Source: CAZLFA01 sp964558665 (GTDB lineage Bacteria; Desulfobacterota; Syntrophia; Syntrophales; PHBD01). From it: a stretch of 13,512 bases of DNA. The notes under the pieces were generated by a model. That model had not been told where the DNA came from. It ran no database searches and worked only from the letters and a program-made list of their open reading frames with translations. Made by a program: the position numbers and the translations under genes. Below are positions 6,633-13,512 of the stretch, one piece after another (the first letter of the stretch is position 1; every line of letters starts with the position of its first letter). The stretch is taken from the NCBI GenBank assembly GCA_964558665.1, contig CAZLFA010000089.1:1-13512 (forward strand). Direction: 5' to 3'.

Positions 6633-8081
6633 TCATGCCGCATATGAATACTTCCACAACTGCCTGATTCTTACCAGATCGATTATCCTGAACCTGACGC
6701 ATGCCGCGATGATCAAAATAATGGCTATCAACTTCCCCAACAGGAGAGGATAGCTCCAAGACACGGAATACACGGCGCACGAAAACAGCACCGTGCCAAC
6801 TGTCAGTGCCGACATGACGGTTATTTTTCGTGAACTGTAAGGCAGGGGGTGCAGCTTCTGCGCCCAGTAAAAGTTAAATATGCAAAGGAAAAGATTGGCT
6901 GCAAATATAGCCAATGCTGAACCGACATTTCCCAGGAAAGGTATCAGCGCCAAATTGGCCATGATATTTATAACGGTGGTTAAAACCCATCCCATTGATA
7001 TCAGCCCGGATCTCTTTTCAAACGTCAGCTGGCAGTAAGTCCCCTGAAACGTCCCCGTAATGACCGTCCCCATAATCAGCAGAATCATCGAATATCCGGC
7101 GCCCAGATAGACCGCCGGGACAAACAGCATCAGGATCTCCTTTGCCAGCAGCGACAGGCTGGCGCCGATGAGTATCAGGCCCACGAGCAGATATTCGACG
7201 TATTCGACTATTTTTTTCCTGTAGTCGCTGTCCGTCTCATACAGCTTGAAGGCATACGGGGACCACGCCATGCTGAATGCCGCGATAACCATGGAAATGA
7301 TGCCCGCGAACTTGAAAGCGACATTGTACAACCCCGTCTCCTGAAGGCCGGAGATGCTGGCCAGCATCCACCTGTCGGCGGATGAAAACACCCATGCAGA
7401 GATGTTGGCCAGGATGAAGGGATAACCGAAAACAATTATTTTTTTGAACAGATCGATGTCGAACTCCGCGGTGATGTACTGCTTGAAATAGTAAATGCTG
7501 AACACGATGGAAAGCACCGCACCGATAAACCCGCCTTCATAAACGCCGTTCAACCCCCTCTTCAGAACGACAATGAACAGCAGCCCGAAAACGACGCCGA
7601 GTAGGCTGTTGAGGAACGATACTACGGCATAATCCATGGGGCGGAAATGAAGCCGGCACAGATCGGTCATGTAACCCAGCACCGTGACGGGGATAAGCGA
7701 AAGAAAGGACAGGTATATATACGACCATCTGATGCTGTATCTGCTCAGCAGGGCATCCTCCAGCCAGTAGCAGACCGCCAGGGACATGGCTGTGATGCCG
7801 ATCGCCAGGGACAGCGACGTCCAGAAACCGGTACTCAGCAGCTTCCTCTTGCGGTCCGCATCGAAGGTTGCATCGAAGAAGTACCGGAGGATGGAATTGT
7901 TGATGCCGAAATTGATCAGCATGGCAAGCAGTGCGGTGATTGTCGTGACCAGAGCCATCACGCCGAAATCATCGACGCTCAGTATATTGGCATAGATCGG
8001 AAATACGACGACGCTTACGGACAGGAAAAAAAACCGGAGCGACCCGTAGATAACCGTGTCTTTTAATAAATGTTTAAGCAT
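6633..8081 (-). CDS. Wzx-type polysaccharide flippase (PST/MOP family)
   Basis: A 482-residue integral membrane protein predicted to move undecaprenyl-diphosphate-linked repeat units from the cytoplasmic to the periplasmic side. It is hydrophobic throughout, with roughly 12-14 membrane helices: for example 12-34, 42-62, 86-106, 119-138, 152-173, 183-198, 214-233, 258-272, 296-313, 328-345, 364-382, 388-405, 420-440 and 446-462. The segment DRWMLASISGLQETGLYNVA (236-255) is characteristic of the polysaccharide-transport branch of the MOP superfamily, and the length matches. A Wzx protein implies the Wzx/Wzy route, but no Wzy polymerase is visible in this window. It is the last gene before the repeat-filled gap at 6448-6632, so the transcript may end or weaken there. 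Confidence 0.9.
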   Translation of the reverse strand: MLKHLLKDTVIYGSLRFFFLSVSVVVFPIYANILSVDDFGVMALVTTITALLAMLINFGINNSILRYFFDATFDADRKRKLLSTGFWTSLSLAIGITAMSLAVCYWLEDALLSRYSIRWSYIYLSFLSLIPVTVLGYMTDLCRLHFRPMDYAVVSFLNSLLGVVFGLLFIVVLKRGLNGVYEGGFIGAVLSIVFSIYYFKQYITAEFDIDLFKKIIVFGYPFILANISAWVFSSADRWMLASISGLQETGLYNVAFKFAGIISMVIAAFSMAWSPYAFKLYETDSDYRKKIVEYVEYLLVGLILIGASLSLLAKEILMLFVPAVYLGAGYSMILLIMGTVITGTFQGTYCQLTFEKRSGLISMGWVLTTVINIMANLALIPFLGNVGSALAIFAANLFLCIFNFYWAQKLHPLPYSSRKITVMSALTVGTVLFSCAVYSVSWSYPLLLGKLIAIILIIAACVRFRIIDLVRIRQLWKYSYAA

Positions 8082-8089
8082 TGCCTGCG

Positions 8090-8992
8090 TCAGGTTTGAG
8101 CGCCGTAAGATTTAACCATGGCTTCAGTGAAAGGGGTGAACTCGGTTTGAATGATGGATTTCAACAGGCTGATATCAGCGATCAGGTCGAAATCGCGCAA
8201 AACGCCCGAAATCTCGAAGACCGGCCTTTCCCCGAGGATCTCTCCCATCACGGAGGAGAACCGTTTTATGCTTACCGGCTCCGGCCCCGCGAGGTTTACG
8301 ATTTCCGGGACCGGGTTCCCGCTCAATGCCCTTTCGGCCAGCCTGATGATGCTTCTGGCCGCATCTTCGACGAAACAGAAAGACAGCGTAAGCCCTTCCG
8401 GGTCCCGGTCATCCGCCGACTTTGGATGCAGGACGATCGGCTCTCTTCTCTGCACCTTGCTATGGAGAATCGACGGCAGCATCGTGCGCTGGCGGGGGCC
8501 GAACAGGCCAAACAGCCTGACGCACATGGACTGCATTTTGTCGCGGGGAAAGAGATGTAAAGTTTCCTCAGACGTCAGCTTGCTCAGCACATAGTGGTTG
8601 CTTCGCTGCACGGGGCTTGTTTCGGAAAGCGGCAGGAATGACTTCTGGTAAACGCTGCCCGTCGAGGCGAAACAGAAAAAGCGGCAGCCCTGGCCATGAG
8701 CCGCGATGGCGGTTTTAATCGCACCGACGACATTGACGCTGAACAGGTGATCCGCGTGTTCCGGAAATGTGTGATAATACGGCGATTGCGCAAGATAGAC
8801 GACAGCCGTTGTGCCGGCGGGGAGAGAAATCTCGTCCCTTGTTATATCCGCCGCCTTGAACGATATATTTGAATTGCCGACTCCTTCATCAATGAAGCTG
8901 TCATAGCTTACGACCTCCCATCCTTCACGCGCTGCAATCCTTCCCAGGCAGGAGCCGAAGAAACCCGAACCCCCGATAATTGCCATTTTCAT
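8090..8992 (-). CDS. NAD(P)-dependent sugar-nucleotide epimerase/reductase (extended SDR)
   Basis: A 300-residue Rossmann-fold enzyme. The cofactor-binding GGSGFFG is at 7-13, with D31 at the end of the second strand, which favours NAD. The STGSVY block is at 110-115 and the catalytic pair Y134-x3-K138 is in place. A LFGLFGPRQR segment near 160-169 and the FVED segment near 207 are typical of the NAD-dependent epimerase/dehydratase family. It lacks the acidic pair that sugar 4,6-dehydratases carry after the catalytic Ser/Thr (here G-S), and it is shorter than those enzymes, so it is more likely a 4-epimerase or 4-ketoreductase finishing a deoxysugar. Its ATG overlaps the preceding stop by four bases and eight bases separate it from the flippase gene. 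Confidence 0.82.
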   Translation of the reverse strand: MKMAIIGGSGFFGSCLGRIAAREGWEVVSYDSFIDEGVGNSNISFKAADITRDEISLPAGTTAVVYLAQSPYYHTFPEHADHLFSVNVVGAIKTAIAAHGQGCRFFCFASTGSVYQKSFLPLSETSPVQRSNHYVLSKLTSEETLHLFPRDKMQSMCVRLFGLFGPRQRTMLPSILHSKVQRREPIVLHPKSADDRDPEGLTLSFCFVEDAARSIIRLAERALSGNPVPEIVNLAGPEPVSIKRFSSVMGEILGERPVFEISGVLRDFDLIADISLLKSIIQTEFTPFTEAMVKSYGAQT

Positions 8993-10182
8993 CCCTGTGT
9001 CACCCCCAGATCCATATATGCCTGCTTGAGCCGTCCGGAAAACGCCTCGATCGTGAAATAGTTCTCCACATAGCGTCTCCCTTTTTTACCTAAATCGTTC
9101 AGTTTTTGCCTGTCCGCAATCAACTCCCTGAGCGCCGCTTCCACCCGGTCACACCGCGCATTCACGATGGGACACTCCTCATGGCTTATCAGGTATCTTT
9201 GCGGATCGCGGATGAAACACATCACCGGCTTCCCTATGGCCATCGCCTCAATGGTGAAGTATCCGTGAAATCCCACCAGGCACTGATCGAAGATGATATC
9301 AGCCGACCTGTAGATAGCGAGAGCCTCTTTGTTGGGGACCCTTTCTACCAGGATCAGCTCCACGGGTATTCCGTCCCTTCTGATACTCTCCACGGCCTCC
9401 AGAAGAAAGTCCGTTCCCTTGAAATATCGGTGATTGGGCGCATGCACCACTTTTACCGGCGCCGTGCCGTCCGGATCGGGATATGCCGGTGCATATTTGT
9501 TCCCGTTCCCTTCCTTCAAGTCAACCGGCCAGAAGAAGAGGTCGTTCCTGCTTCCCGGCGTGTATTCAATCATGTCGCCCATGCTGAACACGCCCGTGGC
9601 CGCCGACTTTATTCTCCCATAGTTGACGGCGAAAACATCACTGTCGCAGATGCAGTTCATCGTGGACGGACAGTCCGTGCAGCAGTTCGGCTCGCCCAAG
9701 GCCTTCGTCTCTTTTGTCGTCCTGACATCGCCTCCGTAGGTCCAGAAGAAAAGCTGCTTGTTCAATTTCCGATATATTTTCAGCTCGTACGGATTGAACT
9801 GCCACGGGCTGATCTGCGGCATTATCCCCTGATCCATGAAAAAATGAAGCCGGTCGTAATACAGGCATGCCCAGATGAAAGCGGCATAACGGAGCAGAAG
9901 ATGCACCCGGGAACTGGAGGAGAGTCTGCTCAGATTGCAGTCGAAGGCATCCGTTATGTAATAGGTATGGAAAACAAGCGTCTTTGCCTGAAAGCCCATC
10001 AATCTCTCCGCACGAGCCTGCATGGCCATGTTGATGATCGGCGCGCCGCTCCAGAGGCTCCTGATTCGACTTCCCCTTTTTTTTCGCAGATATCCATAAA
10101 TCTTTATGAAAGGACATAACGGCCACATGACAATGTATGCAATGACAGAAATGCCGTGTATTGCATTCTTTATCGCCATCAC
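8989..10182 (-). CDS. GT4-like glycosyltransferase with cysteine cluster
   Basis: About 397 residues, a probable glycosyltransferase. Start choice: GTG at 10180-10182 overlaps the upstream stop as GTGA, or ATG at 10177-10179 as TGATG. GGAT lies 5 or 8 bases upstream respectively, so the ATG (one codon shorter) may be the true start. Residues 8-30 are hydrophobic and could anchor it to the membrane. The donor-domain start carries HAPNHRYFKGTD (247-258), the usual GT4 basic phosphate-contact region. FHGYFTIEAMAIGKP (315-329) keeps the second glutamate of the E-x7-E motif (E322), while the first is G314. Unusual are five cysteines in a short stretch after TYGGDVR: C167, C168, C171, C177 and C179, suggesting a metal or structural site. 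The stop overlaps the next ATG by four bases. Confidence 0.8.
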   Translation of the reverse strand: MMAIKNAIHGISVIAYIVMWPLCPFIKIYGYLRKKRGSRIRSLWSGAPIINMAMQARAERLMGFQAKTLVFHTYYITDAFDCNLSRLSSSSRVHLLLRYAAFIWACLYYDRLHFFMDQGIMPQISPWQFNPYELKIYRKLNKQLFFWTYGGDVRTTKETKALGEPNCCTDCPSTMNCICDSDVFAVNYGRIKSAATGVFSMGDMIEYTPGSRNDLFFWPVDLKEGNGNKYAPAYPDPDGTAPVKVVHAPNHRYFKGTDFLLEAVESIRRDGIPVELILVERVPNKEALAIYRSADIIFDQCLVGFHGYFTIEAMAIGKPVMCFIRDPQRYLISHEECPIVNARCDRVEAALRELIADRQKLNDLGKKGRRYVENYFTIEAFSGRLKQAYMDLGVTQG

Positions 10183-11840
10183 TTTTTATCCGTGACAAGC
10201 CCTTTTTTTCTCTCGTATGAATCAAGAGCACGTTTGTAGCCGTCAAGAAGCCTCTCTACTATCACCTTGTTTGAATGGTATTTTTCATACCACCGGCGGC
10301 CGTCTGCAGAAAGCTGCGAGGTCCAATGACTATCTTCATAAAGCCTTTTCAGTCCCTGAAACACATCCTCGGGATTGGAGCAGTTAATGACCGGGGGCAT
10401 TTCGTCAAAGCACCAATTGTGCAGGTCTTCATTGAGATAGAGAAGAGACGGCTTTCCGCAAGCCAAAGCCTTCGGCATGGTGCTTCCAAAAGCACCCAGG
10501 TAGAACTGATCGGCAACAACATCTGTTGCATGTATATACCGAATCATTTCCCTGTTCGGCAGTGGAGGAAGCCATAACACCCTGCCTCCAATGCCAAGCT
10601 CTTCGAGAAGCTGTTTGCTTTCTGCCACCATTTGTCCCCAATCTACAAAAATGGCAGCCCCGCGCGGGTTGACCTCCCTTATAAACCGCGCCAGCCCTTT
10701 TATAAAGATGTCGTTTCCCTTTTCCCAGTCGGGATGCCTTGTCTCGTCCCAATGCTGGCGGGAGGGATGAAAAGCGATGAAATTGGCATTAAATCTTTGG
10801 GCAAGAGATAACTTAAGATCTGAAATTTCCTGGGCACATGCAATATGATCTTCATTAATAGGATGGGGTACAAAAGAATATTTTTCAATGCCCAGTTTTT
10901 TTACAGATTTGATGTTATCTGCATTTGTTATGAATACATGGTCTGCCATCTTATACGAAACATAACACAATCGACCTTCCGGTGTTGCTTGGAATGGAAT
11001 ATTTCTAATTGTTCCATGCTCGTAAGCAACATAAGGACATTGCATGAGTTGTGGAACTATGCCATATGTTGCATACGCATGAATGATGTCATATTTTTTC
11101 ATAACAATACTGTTTTTACTAAGATAATGCATCACAGGCGCAAAATCATCGCGTGTCAGTTCCTCTAAATGCTCTCTGAATCTTTTTACTATGGTATCAA
11201 TTTGTCTCTCTATATCCTGACTTGATGTGTCATTGGAAATCATTTCAACAGCGTAGAATAGTTTTCGAGCAATATGCGCAAAAATTATTGCGATATACGA
11301 TGCAGTTGCTATGAGCGATGATCTTTCATCAACCCCTGTTATAAGCGACAGCTTATTTCTGATAGCGTGCTCGATTTCACTTCTGTACCTTATGAAATGG
11401 TATATTCTCTTTGACAGACCCAGCTTAGGTTCAAGTAATCCTATTCCAATATTATAATAATTCAACAACTGTTCTGTAGCATCCCCATAACCCTTATGTA
11501 CCATTGATGACCGCATTGCTAAATATTTGTAACATATTTCTATAGGTGCCTGTACAAACCAATCTGGTCTCTTGAATCCATGCAAATCAACAGTGCGCCA
11601 GTCAGGTTTGGTTTCGTTTAAATAATTAGCATCAAAATCTGCTTCTTCCCACTCCGGACATCCCATGATATGATAATAATCATTACACATCACATCACAT
11701 TCCAGACCATATCTATTGAGGATCTTTGCATTCAAATACGCGTTATTTGCTATGTTGCCAATATGCAAAACCCGCAGAGGCCTGCCCATCTTGTTTTTCC
11801 ATGCAGATAGCCATATTTCGGTGTCGTTTAATGAATTCAT
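10179..11840 (-). CDS. GT-B-fold glycosyltransferase (GT4-like), long N-terminal domain
   Basis: A 553-residue probable glycosyltransferase adding a sugar to the lipid-linked repeat unit on the cytoplasmic face. Residues 21-50 form a first Rossmann strand and loop (RVLHIGNIANNAY). Residues about 135-245 are a mostly helical insertion. An EHGTIRNIPF block lies at 274-283, and the C-terminal donor domain begins near residue 350, with FGSTMPKALACGKP at 451-464 as the nucleotide-sugar loop. Most GT4 enzymes have glutamates at the two ends of this loop (E-x7-E); here the aligned positions are G449 and K457, so the sugar-contacting acids are replaced. The ATG overlaps the upstream stop by four bases. 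GC content drops sharply upstream of about 10,790, so the N-terminal two thirds are AT-rich and the C-terminal domain is not. The specific sugar cannot be assigned. Confidence 0.8.
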   Translation of the reverse strand: MNSLNDTEIWLSAWKNKMGRPLRVLHIGNIANNAYLNAKILNRYGLECDVMCNDYYHIMGCPEWEEADFDANYLNETKPDWRTVDLHGFKRPDWFVQAPIEICYKYLAMRSSMVHKGYGDATEQLLNYYNIGIGLLEPKLGLSKRIYHFIRYRSEIEHAIRNKLSLITGVDERSSLIATASYIAIIFAHIARKLFYAVEMISNDTSSQDIERQIDTIVKRFREHLEELTRDDFAPVMHYLSKNSIVMKKYDIIHAYATYGIVPQLMQCPYVAYEHGTIRNIPFQATPEGRLCYVSYKMADHVFITNADNIKSVKKLGIEKYSFVPHPINEDHIACAQEISDLKLSLAQRFNANFIAFHPSRQHWDETRHPDWEKGNDIFIKGLARFIREVNPRGAAIFVDWGQMVAESKQLLEELGIGGRVLWLPPLPNREMIRYIHATDVVADQFYLGAFGSTMPKALACGKPSLLYLNEDLHNWCFDEMPPVINCSNPEDVFQGLKRLYEDSHWTSQLSADGRRWYEKYHSNKVIVERLLDGYKRALDSYERKKGLVTDKK

Positions 11841-13390
11841 ATTTTTTTATTTGTTCCTGATACCTGGTGGGAAAAATCAAGTTGTTGCGGAAGGCAGCTA
11901 AAATGAATTGCCCTGAATAAACGATTGATACGACCAACTTTTCTGAATACTCTACATACAAATCGTTCTGCTTTTGAGTATTCATTACAGAAATTGTGTA
12001 TTCCGCAAGTGTTCTCCACTAGTGTCCCCTTGTAGTTTGTTGTCTCCTTCACGTCTATTTTTGACCAATATAGATAACGAACATCCAAATCATTAATTCC
12101 CAGATAAATCCGTGCTTCATAGAGCCCTTCTGAAACTTGCATCACGAAGGACCCATCGTTACACACTTTCGCGTACCAGCGTGGCTCACCGGACAGAATA
12201 TCACAATACACAACAAGCAGATCGCTATAAGTAAGGCAGTGTCCAGCATGAAGTCCACTTATCCTGCCATGCAAAACACGGGGAGTAAGGGCAGGAATCG
12301 CTTTCTTACTCATCTCCGTTAAACGATTAATCTGGAGCTGATTATAACATCCTGTTTTTTTTATGTAATCCATGGAAAGCGCCAACTCGGTTGCTTCGGA
12401 TAACGCAGGTTCCCATCCCTTCGTTTCCTCTTCGTAATCATTAAAACATGACAATAGATACGGGATAGGATGACTCACAACAGGATTTACAGTTATGGGA
12501 ACACCAAGATCTGAAGCCATTCGCATCGCTTTTGGAATTTCTTTTATGTTACCTTTCATGGCCGTAAAATTCCATGTTACCTGCCAGCGACTTCTTTCAT
12601 GTCTTATTTTTACTGCACTAGCAAGATTTGCCATAACGTTATCCCACTTACCATTAATGCGAATAGCTTCATAAACTTCCTTGCTTCCAGCATCGATGGA
12701 AAAGTTTAGAATAACTTCGTAAAACTTCTTCAATCTTGATAAAATAGATTCATTAATAAGTGAGCCATTTGTTGTAACAGCAAAGCATAGATAAGGATTG
12801 TCTTCCGGTTTGAAAGACCTGATGAATTCCAGGCATTCCTTCTGTAAAAACGGTTCTCCACCACCCCAAATTAATTGTGACAGACACGAATGGATATCCT
12901 GAAGCTCTTTTAACACCTTGGAAGCGATTGCTTGATCATTGGAAATCAGCCGGGAATGCCTCGAAGATTCCTGGTAACACATAACGCATTTGTAATTACA
13001 TATATATGTTCCACTGTAACTGATAACAGATGGTTTTGCGTCCAAATAGTCATTTCCTGATCTATATTCCTCACGCAACAATTTCATGTTACGGCTAAAA
13101 TCACAGTCAACATAGCCCCCCAATGGTTCTTCGGGATAGTAAAGAACTGGAAGAATATTTTGTTGTTCAGCTATGCAATTATTGCAACCAGCACCATCCT
13201 TGTCGCCTTTTAACAGACGACTCCTTAAATCCCGATATTCTTCACCGTTCCATACCTCCATAATGGACTGATTCTTGAGGTTTCCAAGGCTGCGATTATT
13301 ACCCATGCCGCCACAACATCCGACATTTCCGTTAACATCTATTATCATCTGCTGCCAGGGAAGGGCACAATAGGAAGCACATCTTGTCAA
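11837..13390 (-). CDS. Radical SAM protein with N-terminal cysteine (twitch/SPASM-like) module
   Basis: A 517-residue cytosolic radical SAM enzyme of unknown substrate. The radical SAM core is clear: C131-x3-C135-x2-C138 for the 4Fe-4S cluster, GGGEP at 176-180, TTNGS at 206-210 and SIDAG at 231-235. Before it, residues 4-72 hold C4, C8, C25, C26, C69 and C72, with PW near 11 and VWNGE near 46. This is the pattern of a SPASM/twitch auxiliary Fe-S module, placed N-terminally instead of at the usual C-terminal position. Residues about 380-450 look beta-rich and lack such a cluster. The start is TTG (AGAGG nine bases upstream, in-frame stop above). The stop overlaps the next gene's ATG by four bases (ATGA), so it is probably coupled to the glycosyltransferases. 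It heads the run of glycan genes, so modification of a sugar or of a glycan carrier is a reasonable guess, but the reaction cannot be read from the sequence. It is clearly AT-richer than the genes from 6633 to 10,790. Confidence 0.88.
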   Translation of the reverse strand: MTRCASYCALPWQQMIIDVNGNVGCCGGMGNNRSLGNLKNQSIMEVWNGEEYRDLRSRLLKGDKDGAGCNNCIAEQQNILPVLYYPEEPLGGYVDCDFSRNMKLLREEYRSGNDYLDAKPSVISYSGTYICNYKCVMCYQESSRHSRLISNDQAIASKVLKELQDIHSCLSQLIWGGGEPFLQKECLEFIRSFKPEDNPYLCFAVTTNGSLINESILSRLKKFYEVILNFSIDAGSKEVYEAIRINGKWDNVMANLASAVKIRHERSRWQVTWNFTAMKGNIKEIPKAMRMASDLGVPITVNPVVSHPIPYLLSCFNDYEEETKGWEPALSEATELALSMDYIKKTGCYNQLQINRLTEMSKKAIPALTPRVLHGRISGLHAGHCLTYSDLLVVYCDILSGEPRWYAKVCNDGSFVMQVSEGLYEARIYLGINDLDVRYLYWSKIDVKETTNYKGTLVENTCGIHNFCNEYSKAERFVCRVFRKVGRINRLFRAIHFSCLPQQLDFSHQVSGTNKKI

Positions 13391-13512
13391 CTTGAAAAAC
13401 CTCTGTGCAAATTACGTATGTTTACTATCGTATAATACATATAAATCTGCAATTTTGAGGGTACTGTCAATTTTTTTGTGTGAAATTTTCATAGGCCAAT
13501 TCTTTAAAGAAA
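13391..13512 (-). promoter_or_regulatory. AT-rich leader and possible promoter of the radical SAM gene
   Basis: This 122-base gene-free stretch lies upstream of the first gene. Read on the minus strand it has a perfect TTGACA box (13465-13470). The -10 candidates are weaker: ATTTAT at 13441-13446 with an 18-base spacer, or TATATG at 13438-13443 with a 21-base spacer. A short inverted repeat TGAAA-t-TTTCA (13481-13491) sits just upstream of the box, and a 12-bp palindrome TTCTTTAAAGAA (13500-13511) touches the window edge. Either could be an operator, an UP-like element or part of an upstream terminator. No ops/JUMPstart element was seen. The promoter call is inference from one good hexamer in AT-rich DNA. 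Confidence 0.35.
13400..13404 (-). promoter_or_regulatory. Ribosome binding site supporting a TTG start
   Basis: On the minus strand AGAGG lies 9 bases upstream of the TTG at 13388-13390. An in-frame TAA occurs seven codons further upstream of that TTG with no ATG or GTG between. The next ATG inside the frame is codon 15, which would delete the conserved cysteines 4 and 8. This site therefore decides for the TTG start. Confidence 0.6.

Noticed and set aside
8090..8992. SDR gene as the missing CDP-glucose 4,6-dehydratase
   Set aside because: It is only 300 residues and has G-S after the catalytic Ser/Thr where dehydratases carry an acidic pair, so a reductase or epimerase is more likely.
9106..10119. 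Long 337-codon open frame on the plus strand opposite the second glycosyltransferase
   Set aside because: The minus-strand frame has clear GT4 motifs and overlaps its neighbours in an operon pattern. The plus-strand translation has no recognisable motif and is a by-product of GC-rich codons.
13431..13436. TATAAT on the plus strand as a rightward promoter
   Set aside because: There is no -35-like hexamer at a suitable distance and no rightward gene in view; it lies in AT-rich DNA.

Overview
The window is part of a surface-polysaccharide (O-antigen or capsule type) biosynthesis locus. Twelve genes are supported. All lie on the minus strand, so transcription runs from the right edge to the left. 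The organism is most likely a Gram-negative bacterium. The gene content, the mosaic base composition and a C5T3/A3G5 hairpin repeat of a kind I associate with Desulfobacterota-like genomes suggest that phylum, but no housekeeping gene is present and the assignment is inference.

Right block (13390 down to 6633). An AT-rich leader with a TTGACA box precedes a radical SAM protein that carries a cysteine cluster at its N-terminus and starts with TTG. Two GT-B-type glycosyltransferases, a short-chain (extended SDR) sugar-nucleotide dehydrogenase/epimerase and a Wzx-type flippase follow. The first three junctions are 4-base stop/start overlaps (ATGA, GTGA or TGATG, ATGA), which implies a translationally coupled unit. 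GC content changes abruptly at about 10,790, inside the first glycosyltransferase gene, and the change falls at its domain boundary.

Middle (6632 to 6448). A 185-base gap holds a compact repeat element of about 115 bp: three C/T-rich:A/G-rich stem-loops bounded by 9-bp terminal inverted repeats.

Left block (6447 down to 91). This begins with an RfbF-type glucose-1-phosphate cytidylyltransferase. After a 121-base gap containing a tiny ORF with a strong ribosome binding site come a zinc-site sugar C-methyltransferase, an RmlC-like 3,5-epimerase, a DegT-family PLP sugar aminotransferase, a class I methyltransferase, a CmcI-family methyltransferase and another class I methyltransferase. Together these suggest synthesis of a CDP-linked deoxysugar that is C-methylated and possibly aminated, followed by O- or N-methylation of the glycan. 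The 4,6-dehydratase (RfbG) that should act directly after RfbF is absent from the window, as are a recognisable polymerase and an initiating transferase, so the locus must continue or rely on genes elsewhere. A ribosome-binding-site-like AGAGG 8 bases from the left edge suggests another gene starting just outside.
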